From positions 4,154,001 through 4,218,000 of the forward strand of contig NZ_CP095412.1 of the NCBI RefSeq assembly GCF_023016265.1: 64,000 bases of DNA, written 5' to 3'. The translations under genes and the position numbers were made by a program. The notes beneath the pieces are model-generated. The model was not told the origin of the DNA. It worked only from the letters and a program-made list of their open reading frames with translations, and searched no databases. Positions 42,582 to 54,416 of the stretch are shown piece by piece. The first letter of the stretch is position 1, and each line of letters begins with the position of its first letter. The DNA comes from Blastococcus sp. PRF04-17 (GTDB taxonomy: Bacteria > Actinomycetota > Actinomycetes > Mycobacteriales > Geodermatophilaceae).

Positions 42582-43772
42582 GTGACCTACTTGGATCACG
42601 CGGCCACCACGCCGGTGCTCCCCGAGGTGCTGGCGGCCATGACCGAGCAGCTCGGGCGGGTGGGCAACGCCTCGTCGCTGCACGCCAGCGGTCGCGCGGC
42701 CCGCAGGGCCGCCGAGCAGTCCCGGGAACGGCTCGCCGAGGCCGTCGGCGCCCGGCCGTCGGAGGTGCTGTTCACCGGCGGCGGCACCGAGAGCGACAAC
42801 CTGGCGGTCAAGGGGCTGTTCTGGGCCCGCCGGCGGGCCGACTCGCGCAAGCGCCGGATCGTGGTCAGCCCGGCCGAGCACCACGCCGTGCTCGACAGCG
42901 TCGAGTGGCTGGCCAAGCACGACGGGGCCGACGTGACCTGGCTGCCGGTGGAGCCCACCGGTCGGGTGCTGCCCGACGCCTTCGCCGAAGCGGTCGGCGA
43001 CGGGTCGGACGTCGCGGTCGCGAGCGTCATGTGGGCGAACAACGAGATCGGGACGGTCAGCGACATCCCCGCCCTGGCCGCCGTCGCGCGCGCGGCCGGC
43101 GTGCCGCTGCACACCGACGCGGTGCAGGCGGTCGGCCAGGTGCCGGTCGACTTCGGCGCCTCGGGTGTCGACGCGCTGACCATGACCGGCCACAAGCTCG
43201 GCGGGCCGATGGGCGCCGGCGTCCTGCTGCTGCGCCGCGACGCCGAGTGCACCCCTCTGCTGCACGGCGGCGGGCAGGAGCGCGACGTCCGGTCGGGCAC
43301 GCTGGACGTGGCCGCGATCGTGGGGCTGGCCGTCGCGACGGTCGCGGCGGTGGACACCCGTGAGGAGCGAGCCGGACGGCTGGCCGCCCTGCGCCGGCGG
43401 CTGGTGGACGGCGTCGTCGCCCAGGTGCCGGACGCGCAGCTCAACGGCGCGCCGCTGGACGACCGCGTGCCGACGGGACCGGGCCGGCTCCCCGGCAACG
43501 CCCACCTGTCGTTCCCCGGCGCCGAGGGCGACGCGCTGCTCATGCTGCTGGACGCCCGGGGGATCGAGTGCTCGACCGGGTCGGCCTGCAGCGCGGGGGT
43601 CGCGCGGCCCAGTCACGTCCTGCTCGCCACCGGCGCGGATCCGGAGCGGGCGCGCAGCTCCCTGCGGTTCAGCCTCGGGCACACGTCGACCGACCACGAC
43701 GTGGACGCCGTCCTCGAGGTGATCGGCCCCGTCGTGGAACGGGCCCGGCGGGCCGGGCTGGGCGTCCGGTGA
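42582..43772 (+). CDS. Cysteine desulfurase (NifS/IscS family)
   Basis: This 396-residue PLP enzyme removes sulfur from cysteine as a protein persulfide. It starts [19 protein letters not shown], has the PLP lysine in [17 protein letters not shown], the His in [15 protein letters not shown], and the catalytic Cys in [19 protein letters not shown]. The short Cys loop suits the IscS-like type that supplies tRNA thiolation. The stop overlaps the mnmA start (GTGA), and MnmA is a known acceptor of IscS sulfur, so the two very likely work together in making 2-thiouridine in tRNA. Confidence 0.92.
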   Translation: MTYLDHAATTPVLPEVLAAMTEQLGRVGNASSLHASGRAARRAAEQSRERLAEAVGARPSEVLFTGGGTESDNLAVKGLFWARRRADSRKRRIVVSPAEHHAVLDSVEWLAKHDGADVTWLPVEPTGRVLPDAFAEAVGDGSDVAVASVMWANNEIGTVSDIPALAAVARAAGVPLHTDAVQAVGQVPVDFGASGVDALTMTGHKLGGPMGAGVLLLRRDAECTPLLHGGGQERDVRSGTLDVAAIVGLAVATVAAVDTREERAGRLAALRRRLVDGVVAQVPDAQLNGAPLDDRVPTGPGRLPGNAHLSFPGAEGDALLMLLDARGIECSTGSACSAGVARPSHVLLATGADPERARSSLRFSLGHTSTDHDVDAVLEVIGPVVERARRAGLGVR

Positions 43773-44842
43773 GGGTCCTGGCCGCGATGAGCGGCGGCGT
43801 GGACTCGGCGGTGGCCGCGGCCCTGGCCGTGGACGCCGGGCACGACGTCACGGGTGTGCACCTGGCGCTGTCGCCCGACCGGCAGGTGATGCGTAGTGGC
43901 TCGCGGGGGTGCTGCAGCGTCGAGGACGCGCACGACGCCCGTCGGGTCGCCGACGAGCTGGGCATCCCGTTCTACGTCTGGGACCTCGCCGAGCGATTCA
44001 CCGAGGACGTCGTCGAGGACTTCGTCGCCGAGTACGCGGCGGGCCGCACGCCCAACCCGTGCCTGCGCTGCAACGAGAAGATCAAGTTCTCGGCCGTGCT
44101 CGACAGGGCGCGGGCACTGGGCTTCGACGCCGTCGTCACGGGCCACCACGCGCGGCTGACCGACGGTGTGCTCCGGCGCTCGGTCGACGCCGCCAAGGAC
44201 CAGTCGTACGTGCTGGGCGTGCTGACCGGCGACCAGTTGTCGGCCGCGATGTTCCCGCTCGGCTCGATGACCAAGGAGCGGGTGCGGCAGCTCGCGGCCG
44301 AGCGCGGGTTCGCCGTCGCAGCCAAGCCCGACTCCCACGACATCTGCTTCATCCCCGACGGCGACACCCGCGGATTCCTGGCTCGCCGGCTCGGCAGCCG
44401 GCCCGGTCCAGTGGTCGACGCGGCGACGGGGACGACGGTGGGGGAGCACGACGGGACGTACGGCTTCACCGTCGGGCAGCGCAAGGGGCTCGGGCTCACG
44501 ATCGGCGACCAGCGCCCGCGGTACGTCCTGGGGATCGAGCCGGTCTCGCGGACGGTCACCATCGGCACCCGCGACCTGGCCGGTGTCTCCGAGGTCCTGA
44601 CCGGCATGCCGACCTGGTCCGGCGCCGCACCGGCCTTCCCGTTCCGTGCCGAGGTGCAGCTGCGGGCGCACGCGGCGCCGGTCGCCTGCGAGGTGGACGT
44701 GGCCGACGACGGCGGACTGCGGATCCGGCTCGCGGACGAGCAGCGCGGAGTGGCGCCGGGGCAGTCCGCGGTGCTCTACGAGCCCGACGCCTCCCTCGGC
44801 GACCGGGTGCTCGGGCAGGCAGCCGTCCGGCTGCCCACGTGA
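43769..44842 (+). CDS. mnmA: tRNA 2-thiouridine(34) synthase MnmA
   Basis: This 357-residue enzyme thiolates uridine 34 of Lys, Glu and Gln tRNAs. The PP-loop is [20 protein letters not shown]. The catalytic cysteines are in [20 protein letters not shown] and [32 protein letters not shown] marks the C-terminal domain. The GTG at 43769 overlaps the desulfurase stop, and its own stop overlaps the next GTG, so three genes are translationally linked. Confidence 0.94.
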   Translation: MRVLAAMSGGVDSAVAAALAVDAGHDVTGVHLALSPDRQVMRSGSRGCCSVEDAHDARRVADELGIPFYVWDLAERFTEDVVEDFVAEYAAGRTPNPCLRCNEKIKFSAVLDRARALGFDAVVTGHHARLTDGVLRRSVDAAKDQSYVLGVLTGDQLSAAMFPLGSMTKERVRQLAAERGFAVAAKPDSHDICFIPDGDTRGFLARRLGSRPGPVVDAATGTTVGEHDGTYGFTVGQRKGLGLTIGDQRPRYVLGIEPVSRTVTIGTRDLAGVSEVLTGMPTWSGAAPAFPFRAEVQLRAHAAPVACEVDVADDGGLRIRLADEQRGVAPGQSAVLYEPDASLGDRVLGQAAVRLPT

Positions 44843-45822
44843 ACCCCACGCCGTGGGGGCCGGCCTCCGGCGTCGGGTCACTGCCCGGGATCGACCCGGC
44901 CGAGGCGATGCGCCTCGTCGTCGGCGAGCTGCCGGACTTCGCGCACCTGCCCGAGCTGCCCGGCCGAGGTGCGGGGGCGGACATGATCGGCCGCACCGCC
45001 GCCCTGCTCGTGGACCTCGCCGTCGACCTGACGCCGGCCGGGTGGCGGCTGGTGCCGCGGTCCGGGGTCGACCAGCGGCGGGCGCGGGAGTTCCTCGCCC
45101 GCGACCTCGACGCGCTCCACGACGTCGCCGAACGGTGGACCGGTCCGCTCAAGGTGCAGGCGGCCGGTCCCTGGACCCTCGCAGCCGGACTCGAGCGCAC
45201 CCGCGGTGACCGGGCGGTGGTCGACCCCGGCGCGCGGCGCGACCTGGCCCAGTCGCTCGCCGAGGGCATCAGCGCCCACGTCTCGGCCGTCGCCGCGCGC
45301 GTCCCCGGCGCCCAGGTCGTCGTCCAGCTGGACGAGCCGTCGGTGCCCGCCGTCCTCCAGGGCGGTCTGCCGACCGTCAGCGGCTTCGGCAAGCTCCCGG
45401 CGGTCGAGGCGACGGTGGTGGAGCAGGAGCTCGGCGCCCTGATCGATGCCGTCACGCCGCCCGTCGTGGTGCACTGCTGCGCGCCGCGGGCGCCGCTGGC
45501 GCTCTTCCGCGCCGCCGGCGCCGCGGCCCTCTCCTTCGACCTCGGGCTGGTCCAGGACCTCGACACCGTGGGCAGCGCGGTCGAGGCGGGCACCCACCTG
45601 TTCCCGGGGGTGATCCCCGGCACGGACACCACCCTCGGCACGCCGAAGTCGACGGCGTCCCGCGTGCAGGCCTGGTGGCGGGAGCTCGGGTTCCCGGCGG
45701 ACGGCCTGACTCCGGCCGTCACGTTGACACCGGCCTGCGGGCTCGCGGGGGCCACTCCCGGCTACGCGCGCGCGTCCATGGCCCATGTCCGTGAGGCGGC
45801 CAAGTTCCTGCAACCAGAGTGA
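44839..45822 (+). CDS. Methionine synthase C-terminal-domain-like (MetE family) protein
   Basis: This 327-residue protein resembles the vitamin-B12-independent methionine synthase (UROD/MetE-like) barrel. It shows [57 protein letters not shown] and, for the zinc-site region, [15 protein letters not shown] and [19 protein letters not shown]. It lacks the N-terminal half of MetE (about 750 residues in total), so it is a single-barrel form whose reaction is not settled. The GTG overlaps the mnmA stop. In actinobacteria such a gene often follows mnmA, consistent with sulfur metabolism. Confidence 0.8.
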   Translation: MNPTPWGPASGVGSLPGIDPAEAMRLVVGELPDFAHLPELPGRGAGADMIGRTAALLVDLAVDLTPAGWRLVPRSGVDQRRAREFLARDLDALHDVAERWTGPLKVQAAGPWTLAAGLERTRGDRAVVDPGARRDLAQSLAEGISAHVSAVAARVPGAQVVVQLDEPSVPAVLQGGLPTVSGFGKLPAVEATVVEQELGALIDAVTPPVVVHCCAPRAPLALFRAAGAAALSFDLGLVQDLDTVGSAVEAGTHLFPGVIPGTDTTLGTPKSTASRVQAWWRELGFPADGLTPAVTLTPACGLAGATPGYARASMAHVREAAKFLQPE

Positions 45823-45849
45823 CCGCGTAACTCACGGTTCTGTCGGTTG

Positions 45850-45865
45850 TCGAACATATGATCGA
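45850..45865. promoter_or_regulatory. LexA (SOS)-like box at DUF222/HNH promoter
   Basis: TCGAACATATGATCGA differs at one base from the actinobacterial SOS palindrome TCGAAC-N4-GTTCGA. It contains TATGAT (45857-45862), a -10-like element seven bases before the ATG at 45870. LexA bound here would block a leaderless promoter. DUF222/13E12-type genes are known members of the mycobacterial LexA regulon. Confidence 0.6.
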
Positions 45866-45869
45866 ACAC

Positions 45870-47768
45870 ATGGACGACGTCGAAGCGCAGGCCCCCACCG
45901 TGGGGTGGGCGGCGGGGCCGCTGCGGGCGGTCCAGGCAGCGGACAGGGAGATCGCCCGCCAGACCGCCATCCGCGCGCGGGCCGTCGCGGAATTCGCCGC
46001 CACCCGGCCAGCTTCCGCTGACCGGCCGCCCGGCCGGCCCGGTTCCATGAGTCCCGACCGGCGTGCAGCCCGTGCCGCTGCCATGGCGGACGTCAGCGAA
46101 TGGGCGGCGCAGGAACTGGTTGTGGCGCTGTCGATCAGCCAGAAGGCGGCCGACGAACTCCTCACCCGCTCGCTGACCCTGGTGCACCGGTTGCCGCGGA
46201 CCCTCGACGCCCTGGAGAGCGGCGTGCTGCACGCCGGGCATCTTTGGTCGCTCCTCGACAAGGTCGCTCCTGTGGCGGACCCGCGCGTACGCGCCGTGCT
46301 CGAGCGGGACCTCCTCCGCTGGATGAGGCGCCGGGAGGTCACCACGCCGGCGCAGCTGAGCGACAAGATCGCCCGCGAACTGCTCGCGCGGGATCTCCGT
46401 GCCGCCGCGCGGGACCTGGAGTCGGCTCTCCGTCGGCGTGGGGTGTTCGCGCGCCCGGACCGGACGGACGGGATGGCCGTGCTCTCGGCGCTGATGACCG
46501 TGCCCGAGGCGGACGCGGTGCTCGACGCCCTCGGTCGGTACGCCGACGCGCTCGACGACGAGGGGCCACCCCGCAGCCGTGGGCAGAAGATGCTCGACTG
46601 CCTGATGGATCTCGTCCTGCGCCCCGGGGAGAACGACCTGGCGCCAGTCCAGGCGCGGCTCACGGTCGTGGCGCCAGTGGCCACGATGGTCGGCGGGGAG
46701 CAGCCGGGAGAGATCGGCGGTCAGCCGGTCCCGGCCGAGATGGTGCGGGCGCTCGCGCGTGCGCTGGGTCTGCTGCCCGACGTGCCGGCACCGGACGACG
46801 CGCCCGACGTGTCCCTCGCGCCCGGCACGCATCACCAGGAGGACGACGTCCTGGACGAGGCGCAGCAGCGAGCGCTGGAGATCTGGTGGGCCGACGTCGA
46901 GGCGCGGGCGCTGGACGGCGACTGGCGCGGGGAGGACGAACCGCCACTCGACGAACTCGAACGGTGGTGGGCGCTCGAGGCCCGATGGTCTACCCCCGGA
47001 CCGCCGCCGGGGCCGGAGCCGGAGGGGGAGGAGGAGCCGTCGCCCGGGTGGTGGACCGCCGCTGACCAGGCGGTCGAGGAGGCCGGCGCGACACTGCTCG
47101 ACCTCGAGCGGCAGCTGGGGCGGGCACGCAGTGCAGTCCGCATGGCGGAGAGCGCCGACCAAGCAGACGAGGAGGAATGGCAGCAGTCATCAGCCGGTCG
47201 ACCGGGTCCAGCGGCCGACGCCCTCGCCGCGCTCGCGCGCGTCACCGAGGAACGACGGGCCCAGCTCGGCCACCTCCTCGAGTCGACTGGCGGGGGAGGG
47301 CTGGTCGACAGGCCGAGGATCGCCGTGACGGACGCGCTCACCGGTGTGCTGCTCGCCCTGTCCGACGCTCGAGGTCTCCGCGAGGCCGGCACGTGCGGGC
47401 GGTCCCGATGTCGCCGGGGGGCGGTCGCATGCACCCACGACCTGAGGGACCGCCCGGGACTCGGACCACCGGGCCCGTCGTCGACCTACCGACCCGGTGT
47501 CGCGCTCGACCGGTTTCTCCGGGCTCGTGACCGGCGCTGCCGGTTCCCGGGTTGCCGTCGGCGGGTGCCGCTCGGCGGCGAACTCGACCACCATCTCTCG
47601 TGGCCCGACGGACCGACGGCCGCCGGCAACCTCACGGGCTTCTGCACGGGGCACCATCGCGGAAAGCACCAGGCGCCAGGCTGGTCCTACGACATGTCGC
47701 CGGACGGCGTCCTCACGGTGTCGACGCCGACAGGCGTGGCGGCGTCGACGTGTCCGCCGCCGTACTGA
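45870..47768 (+). CDS. DUF222 and HNH endonuclease domain protein
   Basis: This 632-residue protein has an N-terminal DUF222 helical region, LGHAGHLWS-like, with SAQAGELVVALSISQKAADEL-type sequence and many Arg/Glu/Asp. A Glu/Pro/Gly-rich acidic middle (about residues 310-400) precedes the HNH domain at the C-terminus, with CRFPGCRRRVPLGGELDHHL, AGNLTGFCTGHHRGKH. Genes of this architecture are multi-copy in actinobacteria; the domain suggests a DNA-cutting nuclease, but activity is not established. ATG at 45870 was chosen because the earlier ATG at 45858 lies within the LexA-like box. No ribosome site precedes it, fitting leaderless translation. Confidence 0.85.
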   Translation: MDDVEAQAPTVGWAAGPLRAVQAADREIARQTAIRARAVAEFAATRPASADRPPGRPGSMSPDRRAARAAAMADVSEWAAQELVVALSISQKAADELLTRSLTLVHRLPRTLDALESGVLHAGHLWSLLDKVAPVADPRVRAVLERDLLRWMRRREVTTPAQLSDKIARELLARDLRAAARDLESALRRRGVFARPDRTDGMAVLSALMTVPEADAVLDALGRYADALDDEGPPRSRGQKMLDCLMDLVLRPGENDLAPVQARLTVVAPVATMVGGEQPGEIGGQPVPAEMVRALARALGLLPDVPAPDDAPDVSLAPGTHHQEDDVLDEAQQRALEIWWADVEARALDGDWRGEDEPPLDELERWWALEARWSTPGPPPGPEPEGEEEPSPGWWTAADQAVEEAGATLLDLERQLGRARSAVRMAESADQADEEEWQQSSAGRPGPAADALAALARVTEERRAQLGHLLESTGGGGLVDRPRIAVTDALTGVLLALSDARGLREAGTCGRSRCRRGAVACTHDLRDRPGLGPPGPSSTYRPGVALDRFLRARDRRCRFPGCRRRVPLGGELDHHLSWPDGPTAAGNLTGFCTGHHRGKHQAPGWSYDMSPDGVLTVSTPTGVAASTCPPPY

Positions 47769-47816
47769 CCGGTCCACCGGCCGGGGGAACGCGGGTTCGG
47801 TGTCGTACCCGGCGGA

Positions 47817-49967
<2,151 letters not shown>

Positions 49968-49970
49968 GCG

Positions 49971-50636
49971 TCACGCGGGGGGCAGCTCGACCACCGTCGA
50001 CGCGATCCCGGTGAGGTGCACCAGCCGCATCAGCTCCGAACGGCGGAACGGCGGCCCGCCCGAACGCCCCAGCACGACGGCGCAGGCGTCGCCGCCGTAG
50101 GGCGCGGCCATCATCTCGATGGCCATGTCCCGCCACCGCGGCGGCAGCCATGCCGCCTCGCTGGGCAGCAGGAGGGGGCCGGTCAACGGCATCCACGGCA
50201 GCTCGACACCCTCGAGGTCAGGTGCGGCGTCCGACGCGGCGACCACGTCGTAGGAACCCGCACCGCAGGTGAGCAGCACCGCCCAGCCACTGTGGAACAC
50301 CCGGGGCAGCTCGGCGGCGAGCAGCTTGACGGCCGCGCCCTCGCCCGCGCGCGCCAGCGACTCCAGCAGCTCGAGTTCGCGGTGGGTGTCGAGCGGGCCG
50401 GCGAAGGGCCGCAGCGACTCCACGGTCACGCCCGGCACCGCCTGGGCCGCGGTGATCAGGGTGTCCGGCAGCCGGTCGCGGGGCAGGTCCACCACGATGT
50501 CGTCCACCGCGACGCCGTTGCCCCGCTCGAGCACGTCCAGGGAGACGATGTCGACGTCGGCGTCACCGAGCGCCGTGGCGACGGCGCCCAGGATGCCCGG
50601 GCGGTCCGGAACCACCAGGCGCAGGAGATAGGACAC
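49971..50636 (-). CDS. ACT domain-containing protein
   Basis: This 221-residue protein has an N-terminal ACT domain, YLLRLVVPDRPGILGAVATA, followed by VDIVSLDVLERGNGVAVDD. The C-terminal 140 residues are unrecognised, with PTALLTCGAGSYDVVAASD-like hydrophobic segments and no clear catalytic motif. ACT domains bind amino acids for feedback control. In actinobacteria such a gene is usually next to ligA or gatCAB, as here. It diverges from gatC. Function beyond ligand sensing is not known. Confidence 0.8.
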   Translation of the reverse strand: MSYLLRLVVPDRPGILGAVATALGDADVDIVSLDVLERGNGVAVDDIVVDLPRDRLPDTLITAAQAVPGVTVESLRPFAGPLDTHRELELLESLARAGEGAAVKLLAAELPRVFHSGWAVLLTCGAGSYDVVAASDAAPDLEGVELPWMPLTGPLLLPSEAAWLPPRWRDMAIEMMAAPYGGDACAVVLGRSGGPPFRRSELMRLVHLTGIASTVVELPPA

Positions 50637-50802
50637 GGTTCCTCCGGGTCGGCGAGGTCCTTGTTCGATCTCCGTCGATCGTGTCGGGACCAGCTTCTCA
50701 CGCCGGAAGGGGCCTCAACCGCCCCCACGTAGAGTGTCCGGGTCACCCGGGCGGCCGAACAGCGAGCCGCCGAGCAGGCACCGAAGTGGAGTTCCTCCCA
50801 GC

Positions 50803-51102
50803 ATGAGCACGCTCTCCCGCAAGGATGTCGCGCACCTGGCGCGGCTGTCCCGGCTGGCGGTGACCGACGAGGAGCTCGACCTGTACGCCGGGCAGCTGTC
50901 GGCGGTCCTGGACGCGGTGGCGCAGGTGCAGAAGGCGCCGGTCGACGACGTGCCGCCGACCACCCACGCCGTCCCGATGACCAACGTCATGCGGGCCGAC
51001 GTGGTCCGGCCCAGCCTGCCGCGCGACGTCGTCCTCGCCGGTGCGCCCGCGGCCGAGGACGACCGCTTCCGCGTACCGCGCATCCTGGGGGAGGAGGAGT
51101 GA
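50803..51102 (+). CDS. gatC: Asp-tRNA(Asn)/Glu-tRNA(Gln) amidotransferase subunit C
   Basis: This 99-residue subunit stabilises GatA in the amidotransferase that turns Glu-tRNA(Gln) and Asp-tRNA(Asn) into the correct forms. It starts [20 protein letters not shown] and has [19 protein letters not shown] and the typical end [11 protein letters not shown] at 50803 was chosen; a frame to 50734 adds unrelated residues. A TAGAGT -10-like element lies at about 50729-50734, so the mRNA would have a leader of about 60 bases. The stop overlaps the gatA start (GTGA). Confidence 0.93.
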   Translation: MSTLSRKDVAHLARLSRLAVTDEELDLYAGQLSAVLDAVAQVQKAPVDDVPPTTHAVPMTNVMRADVVRPSLPRDVVLAGAPAAEDDRFRVPRILGEEE

Positions 51103-52634
51103 CGCACTCGACCACGCGGCCGACGACCGACCTCACCACCACCGACGCGGCCGAGCTGGCCCGGGCGATCGGGGCCGGTGACCTGACCTCCGCGGAGGTC
51201 ACGCGCGCCTATCTCGACCGGATCGCCGCCGAGGACGACCGGCTCGGCGCCTACCTGCACGTCGACCCGGAGGCTGCGCAGGCCGCCGCCGAGCGGGCCG
51301 ACGCCGTCGGCGACCGGAACCCGTTGACCGGCGTGCCCATCGCGCTCAAGGACGTCGTCGTCACCGAGGGCGTCCCCACGACCAGCGGCTCGAAGATCCT
51401 CGAGGACTGGCGGCCGCCCTACGACGCGACGGTCGCGGCCCGGCTCAAGGCTGCCGGCACGGTCCTCCTCGGCAAGACCAACATGGACGAGTTCGCGATG
51501 GGCTCCTCCACCGAGAACTCCGCGTACCGCCCGGCCCGCAACCCCTGGGACCCCGAGCGGATCCCCGGCGGCTCCTCGGGCGGGTCGTCCGCGGCCGTGG
51601 CCGGCGGGCTCGCCCCGTGGGCGATCGGGACCGACACCGGTGGCTCGATCCGCCAGCCGGCTGCCCTCACCGGGCTCGTCGGTCACAAGCCGACCTACGG
51701 CTCGGTGTCCCGCTTCGGGCTGATCGCCTTCTCCTCGAGCCTCGACCAGGCCGGCCCGATGGCCCGGACGGTCCTGGACGCTGCCCTGCTGCACGAGGCC
51801 ATCGGTGGCCACGACCCGCTGGACTCCACCAGCATCGACGCGCCGCTGCCGCCGCTGGCCGAGTGCGCCCGACGGGGCGCCGACGGCGACCTGTCGGGGC
51901 TGAAGGTCGGTGTCGTGCGCGAGCTCGGCGGCGACGGGCACGCCGACGGCTACGAGCCCGGGGTGCTGGCCCGCGTCGCCGAGGCGGTCGCGCTCCTGGA
52001 GAGCATGGGCGCGGAGGTCCGCGAGATCTCCTGCCCGGCCTTCGACCTGGCGCTGCCGGCCTACTACCTGATCGCCCCCAGCGAGGCGTCGTCCAACCTG
52101 GCGCGCTTCGACGGTGTCCGGTACGGCCTGCGCGTGGGCGACGACGGCGAGCGCGACCTCGACGAGGTCATGGCGCTCACCCGCGAGGCCGGGTTCGGGC
52201 CCGAGGTGAAGCGCCGGATCATCCTCGGCACCTACGCCCTGTCCAGCGGCTACTACGAGGCCTACTACGGCCAGGCGCAGAAGGTGCGCACGCTGATCAG
52301 CCGCGACTTCTCGGCCGGCTTCGACGAGGTCGACGTGCTGGTCAGCCCCACCACGCCGACCGTCGCGTTCCCGCTGGGCGCCCGGGTCGACGACCCGGTC
52401 GCGATGTACGCCGCCGACCTGTGCACGCTGCCGGCCAGTCTGGCCGGCGTCCCCGCCATCTCGGTGCCGTGCGGTCTGTCCGACGGGCTGCCGGTCGGGT
52501 TCCAGATCATGGCCCCCGCGCTGGCCGACGACCGCTGCTACCGCGTCGCCGCCGCGCTCGAGGCAGCACAGGACGCCGCCCGCGGTTCCCGCTTCCTCGA
52601 CCAGCTGGGGCGCACCACGGGAGGAGCGGCGTGA
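51099..52634 (+). CDS. gatA: Asp-tRNA(Asn)/Glu-tRNA(Gln) amidotransferase subunit A
   Basis: This 511-residue amidase releases ammonia from glutamine for GatB. The catalytic Lys is in [20 protein letters not shown], the cis-Ser in [20 protein letters not shown] and the nucleophile Ser in [19 protein letters not shown]. The length is normal. The GTG start overlaps gatC, and its stop overlaps the start of the following small gene, continuing the coupled operon. Confidence 0.96.
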   Translation: MTHSTTRPTTDLTTTDAAELARAIGAGDLTSAEVTRAYLDRIAAEDDRLGAYLHVDPEAAQAAAERADAVGDRNPLTGVPIALKDVVVTEGVPTTSGSKILEDWRPPYDATVAARLKAAGTVLLGKTNMDEFAMGSSTENSAYRPARNPWDPERIPGGSSGGSSAAVAGGLAPWAIGTDTGGSIRQPAALTGLVGHKPTYGSVSRFGLIAFSSSLDQAGPMARTVLDAALLHEAIGGHDPLDSTSIDAPLPPLAECARRGADGDLSGLKVGVVRELGGDGHADGYEPGVLARVAEAVALLESMGAEVREISCPAFDLALPAYYLIAPSEASSNLARFDGVRYGLRVGDDGERDLDEVMALTREAGFGPEVKRRIILGTYALSSGYYEAYYGQAQKVRTLISRDFSAGFDEVDVLVSPTTPTVAFPLGARVDDPVAMYAADLCTLPASLAGVPAISVPCGLSDGLPVGFQIMAPALADDRCYRVAAALEAAQDAARGSRFLDQLGRTTGGAA

Positions 52635-52826
52635 ACGGCGCACTCAAGGCCGCCTGGGCGCTGACCGCGTTCGTCGTGGTCGCCGGGATCATCGGCTGGA
52701 TCCTCACCGACCGAGCCGTCTTCGCCGTCTTCATCGTGCTCGGCCTGCTCACCGCGGCGGCGCCGTGCTCACTGGACGAACGCCCCCGGCCGCAACGACC
52801 CATCCGCGAAGGACACCACCCCGTGA
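52631..52826 (+). CDS. Small membrane protein between gatA and gatB (one frame break)
   Basis: This product has about 65 residues. GTG at 52631 overlaps the gatA stop, giving [20 protein letters not shown] and a second hydrophobic stretch, [15 protein letters not shown], so two short membrane helices are likely. As written, the frame runs without a stop straight into gatB. Changing frame by one base at about 52754-52768 gives a polar tail, [18 protein letters not shown], whose TGA overlaps the gatB GTG start, matching the GTGA pattern of the other operon joints. I therefore read it as a separate small gene with a sequence error. Its function is not known. Confidence 0.55.
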
Positions 52827-54334
52827 GCACCGCAACCGCCGACCGGCTGGTCGACTTCGACGAGGTCCTGACCCGCTACGAGCCGGTCATCGGCCTGGAG
52901 ACCCACGTCGAGCTCGGCACCGCCTCGAAGATGTTCTGCGGCTGCTCGACCACCTTCGGCGCCGAGCCCAACACCCAGACCTGTCCCGTCTGCCTCGGCC
53001 TGCCCGGCTCGCTGCCGGTGGCCAACGAGGCGGCCATCGAGTCGACGATCCGCATCGGGCTGGCGCTGGGCTGCCGCATCGCCACCTGGTCCCGGTTCGC
53101 CCGCAAGAATTACTTCTACCCCGACATCCCCAAGGGCTTCCAGACCACGCAGTACGACGAGCCGCTGTGCACGGCGGGACACCTCGACGTCGAGGTCGAC
53201 GGGGAGACCTACCGCGTCGAGATCGAGCGGGTGCACCTCGAGGAGGACACCGGCAAGAATCTCCACGTCGGGGGCGCCAGTGGCCGCATCCACGGCGCCG
53301 ACCACTCGCTCATCGACTACAACCGCGCCGGCATCCCGCTGGTCGAGATCGTCACGCGGCCGATCCCCGGCGCCGGCGCCAAGGCTCCCGAGGTGGCCAA
53401 GGCCTACGTCACCGAGCTGCGCGAGATCCTGCTCGCGCTCGGCGTGTCCGAGGTCCGCATGGAGCAGGGCAACCTGCGCTCGGACGTCAACACCTCGCTC
53501 GCCCCGATCGGCAGCCTCGAGTGGGGTACCCGCACCGAGACCAAGAACGTGAACTCGCTGCGCTCCGTGGAGCGAGCCGTCCGGTTCGAGATGCGCCGCC
53601 AGGCCGCACTCCTGGACGCGGGGGAGCGGATCCTGCAGGAGACCCGCCACTTCCACGAGGACACCGGCACCACGTCGCCGGGGCGGAGCAAGGAGGAGGC
53701 GACCGACTACCGGTACTTCCCCGAACCGGACCTCGTGCCGGTCGCCCCCGACGAGGAATGGGTCGCCGAGCTCGCCGCCGCGCTACCGGAACTGCCCGCC
53801 GCGCGTCGTACCCGGCTCCGCGAGGAGTGGGGGCTCTCGCCCACCGAGATGGCCTGGGTGGCCAACGCCGGGGCGCTGGACCTCGTGGCCGAGACCGTCG
53901 CCGCCGGCGCGACCCCGGCCGACGCGCGCAAGTGGTGGCTCGGTGAGCTGGCCCGCCGGGCCAACGACGCCGGTGTCGAGCTGGCCGAGCTCTCCGTCAC
54001 CCCGCGTCAGGTCGCCGAGCTCGCCGGTCTGGTGCAGGCAGGCACCGTCAACGACCAGCTCGCCCGCCAGGCGCTCGACGGCGTGCTCGCCGGCGAGGGC
54101 GACCCGGCCGCCGTGGTCGAGAGCCGGGGTCTGGCCGTGCTCGGCGAGTCCGACGAGCTCGTCACAGCGGTGGAGGCGGCGATCGAGGGCAATCCGGACG
54201 TCGCCGAGAAGGTCCGCGGCGGCAAGGTCCAGGCGATCGGCGCGCTGGTCGGCGCGGTCATGAAGACCACGCGGGGCAAGGCCGACGCGGCCACCGTCAA
54301 GCGGATGCTCGAGGAACGCCTGATCGGCTCCTGA
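52823..54334 (+). CDS. gatB: Asp-tRNA(Asn)/Glu-tRNA(Gln) amidotransferase subunit B
   Basis: This 503-residue subunit holds the misacylated tRNA, activates it with ATP and transfers ammonia. The catalytic cradle has [40 protein letters not shown] and [19 protein letters not shown]. The helical and YqeY-like C-terminal tail ends with [23 protein letters not shown] at 52823 has AAGGA upstream. It is the last gene of the gatC-gatA-small protein-gatB operon. Confidence 0.96.
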   Translation: MSTATADRLVDFDEVLTRYEPVIGLETHVELGTASKMFCGCSTTFGAEPNTQTCPVCLGLPGSLPVANEAAIESTIRIGLALGCRIATWSRFARKNYFYPDIPKGFQTTQYDEPLCTAGHLDVEVDGETYRVEIERVHLEEDTGKNLHVGGASGRIHGADHSLIDYNRAGIPLVEIVTRPIPGAGAKAPEVAKAYVTELREILLALGVSEVRMEQGNLRSDVNTSLAPIGSLEWGTRTETKNVNSLRSVERAVRFEMRRQAALLDAGERILQETRHFHEDTGTTSPGRSKEEATDYRYFPEPDLVPVAPDEEWVAELAAALPELPAARRTRLREEWGLSPTEMAWVANAGALDLVAETVAAGATPADARKWWLGELARRANDAGVELAELSVTPRQVAELAGLVQAGTVNDQLARQALDGVLAGEGDPAAVVESRGLAVLGESDELVTAVEAAIEGNPDVAEKVRGGKVQAIGALVGAVMKTTRGKADAATVKRMLEERLIGS

Positions 54335-54338
54335 CCTC

Positions 54339-54360
54339 GGCCGGGATGACGAGACCGGCC
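54339..54360. terminator. Hairpin between gatB and convergent lipoprotein gene
   Basis: GGCCGG (54339-54344) and CCGGCC (54355-54360) form a six-base stem with a ten-base loop, five bases after the gatB stop and between two converging genes. No T-run follows. Confidence 0.4.
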
Positions 54361-54416
54361 TGGAGGCGGTCGAGCGGGACCTCTGCCCGTGCGTGGTCCA
54401 CCGCTTCCGGCGATGA

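Noticed and set aside
52631-54334. Fusion of a membrane segment to GatB
   Set aside because: A one-base frame change gives the small protein its own stop, overlapping the gatB start like the other operon joints, so a sequence error is preferred.
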